Below are positions 63,272-64,000 of a stretch of 64,000 nucleotides of DNA, in pieces. How positions within the stretch are numbered: the stretch's first letter is position 1; the number at the start of each line of letters is the position of its first letter. The position numbers and the translations under genes were made by a program. Under the pieces are notes generated by a model that was not told where the DNA came from, ran no database searches, and saw only the letters and a program-made list of their open reading frames with translations. The stretch is from assembly GCA_947476695.1 (NCBI GenBank), contig CANJRD010000011.1, positions 46,475 through 110,474 of the forward strand, written 5' to 3'. The stretch comes from Rhodospirillaceae bacterium (lineage in GTDB: Bacteria; Pseudomonadota; Alphaproteobacteria; Rhodospirillales; Rhodospirillaceae).

Positions 63272-64000
63272 ATGAAAATGCTGCGCGCGACTTTGCTTGC
63301 CGCAACGATCCTGACCGCCGGAACGGCGTCAGCACAAACCACCATTGGCACCGAAGGCCCGACCGAGGGTTTTTACGTCGGCGCGGGCGCGGGCTGGAAC
63401 AACATCAATCCGCGTCCGGCGAACATCGGCCCCACGCGCGTCGAAGTGAAGTTCAAGGACGGCTTCGCGGTGTCCGGTTCGGCCGGCTACAAGTGGGCGA
63501 ACAACCTTCGTACCGAACTCGAGCTCAGCTATCGCGAAAACAAGGTTCGTAATTTCAACAGCAGCGCGACCCCGTGGACGGGCAAGCAGCGCGACACGTC
63601 GCTGATGACCAACGTGTTGTACGACCTCCCCACGGGCGGCAAGCTGAAGCCGTACATCGGCGCCGGCGTCGGCTTTGCGTCGGTCAGCTGGAAGCAGTTC
63701 AAGGGCGCGGGCCCGAACGGCTATGACGACACCTCGACCAAGTTCACCTGGCAGGGCATCGCCGGCGTGGCGCTTGATGTCGGCCCGCGTATGCAGCTGA
63801 CGCTCGACTACCGCTACAAGGGCTCGAACGGTCATAACTACTCTGCCAGCAACGCCACCGCGGCGACGCAGGCCAGCCGCTACGACTCCCGCCACAGCAC
63901 CGTGATGCTCGGCTTCCGCTACGCCTTCGGCTCGGCCCCGAAAGCCGCCCCGCCGGCCCCGCCGGCGCCGGCCGCCGCGCCGCCGGCCCCGCCGGCGCCG
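63272..64000 (+). CDS. OmpA-like outer-membrane protein (partial, C-terminus outside window)
   Basis: The first 243 residues of an outer-membrane protein: signal peptide (MKMLRATLLAATILTAGTASA), then an eight-stranded barrel with repeated aromatic-rich strands (GFYVGAGAGWNNINP, LKPYIGAGVGFASVSWKQF, MLGFRYAFGSAP). After the barrel comes a Pro/Ala-rich linker (APPAPPAPAAAPPAPPAP) cut by the window edge, as in OmpA-type proteins in which a peptidoglycan-binding domain follows. AGGAG stands 6 nt before the ATG. It probably links the outer membrane to the wall; the missing part will show if the OmpA domain is present. Confidence 0.85.
   Translation, partial: MKMLRATLLAATILTAGTASAQTTIGTEGPTEGFYVGAGAGWNNINPRPANIGPTRVEVKFKDGFAVSGSAGYKWANNLRTELELSYRENKVRNFNSSATPWTGKQRDTSLMTNVLYDLPTGGKLKPYIGAGVGFASVSWKQFKGAGPNGYDDTSTKFTWQGIAGVALDVGPRMQLTLDYRYKGSNGHNYSASNATAATQASRYDSRHSTVMLGFRYAFGSAPKAAPPAPPAPAAAPPAPPAP

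Overview
The window is a GC-rich, gene-dense stretch of a Gram-negative bacterial chromosome. The gene content and order point to an alphaproteobacterium: mreB-mreC-mreD-mrdA-rodA in one operon, miaA directly before ilvB-ilvH-ilvC, several TonB-dependent receptors, PQQ and molybdopterin dehydrogenases, and dispersed palindromes of the type common in that class. No genus can be named from the sequence alone. No plasmid, prophage, CRISPR array or insertion sequence was seen.

Layout. 0-3 kb: a minus-strand set of a membrane-anchored trypsin-like protease, a MoxR AAA+ ATPase and a DUF58 protein cut by the window edge. 3-12 kb: an AI-2E-family membrane protein, a lipoprotein beta-propeller, an exported M28 carboxypeptidase, a cupin, GreB, a DUF72 gene broken by one in-frame stop, an S1/P1-type nuclease, a zinc-free MDR oxidoreductase and an NTF2-like protein. 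11.9-15.9 kb: a minus-strand catabolic operon of a class III CoA-transferase, aconitase-family large and small subunits and a PEP-mutase/isocitrate-lyase-family lyase; its active-site departures suggest it is not leucine biosynthesis. 16-25.6 kb: a degradative region (exported amidohydrolase, PQQ dehydrogenase with fused cytochrome c, dienelactone-hydrolase-like esterase, phytanoyl-CoA-dioxygenase-like oxygenase, second amidohydrolase, an unrecognised Cys-rich protein, a GPH sugar-type transporter and an alpha/beta hydrolase).

25.6-34.5 kb: a surface-polysaccharide locus. An ABC exporter (Wzm/Wzt type, with a C-terminal glycan-binding extension) and a polytopic protein run leftward; a three-domain methyltransferase-GT2-GT2 protein, a GT4 glycosyltransferase and a second methyltransferase run rightward. 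34.5-42.7 kb: outer-membrane and uptake genes (two TonB-dependent receptors, a TetR regulator, an MFS transporter, a DUF2490 protein, a small beta-barrel). A tRNA-Lys(CTT) sits at 42.8 kb.

43-57.3 kb: housekeeping genes, all leftward: the cell-shape operon mreBCD-mrdA-rodA, an AT-rich intergenic region with DnaA-box matches, ilvC-ilvH-ilvB with a terminator-like hairpin ahead of ilvB, miaA, a phosphoglycerate-mutase-like phosphatase, DUF1015 and the leucyl aminopeptidase pepA. 57.5-64 kb: rightward genes for a solitary CoxL-type molybdopterin subunit, CysQ, a Sua5/TsaC threonylcarbamoyl-AMP synthase, a GlcD/D-2-hydroxyacid dehydrogenase and an OmpA-like outer-membrane protein cut by the window edge.

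The most notable observations are: the dimethylmalate/citramalate-type lyase cluster; an acetolactate synthase with Glu at the normally invariant Mg-binding Asp; a PQQ dehydrogenase with Glu at the catalytic Asp; a single nonsense codon in the DUF72 gene; the DnaA-box/AT-rich region by mreB; a lone CoxL-like subunit; and a likely near-leaderless promoter for the receptor at 34.5 kb. All functional assignments are from reading the translated sequence; no database search was run.
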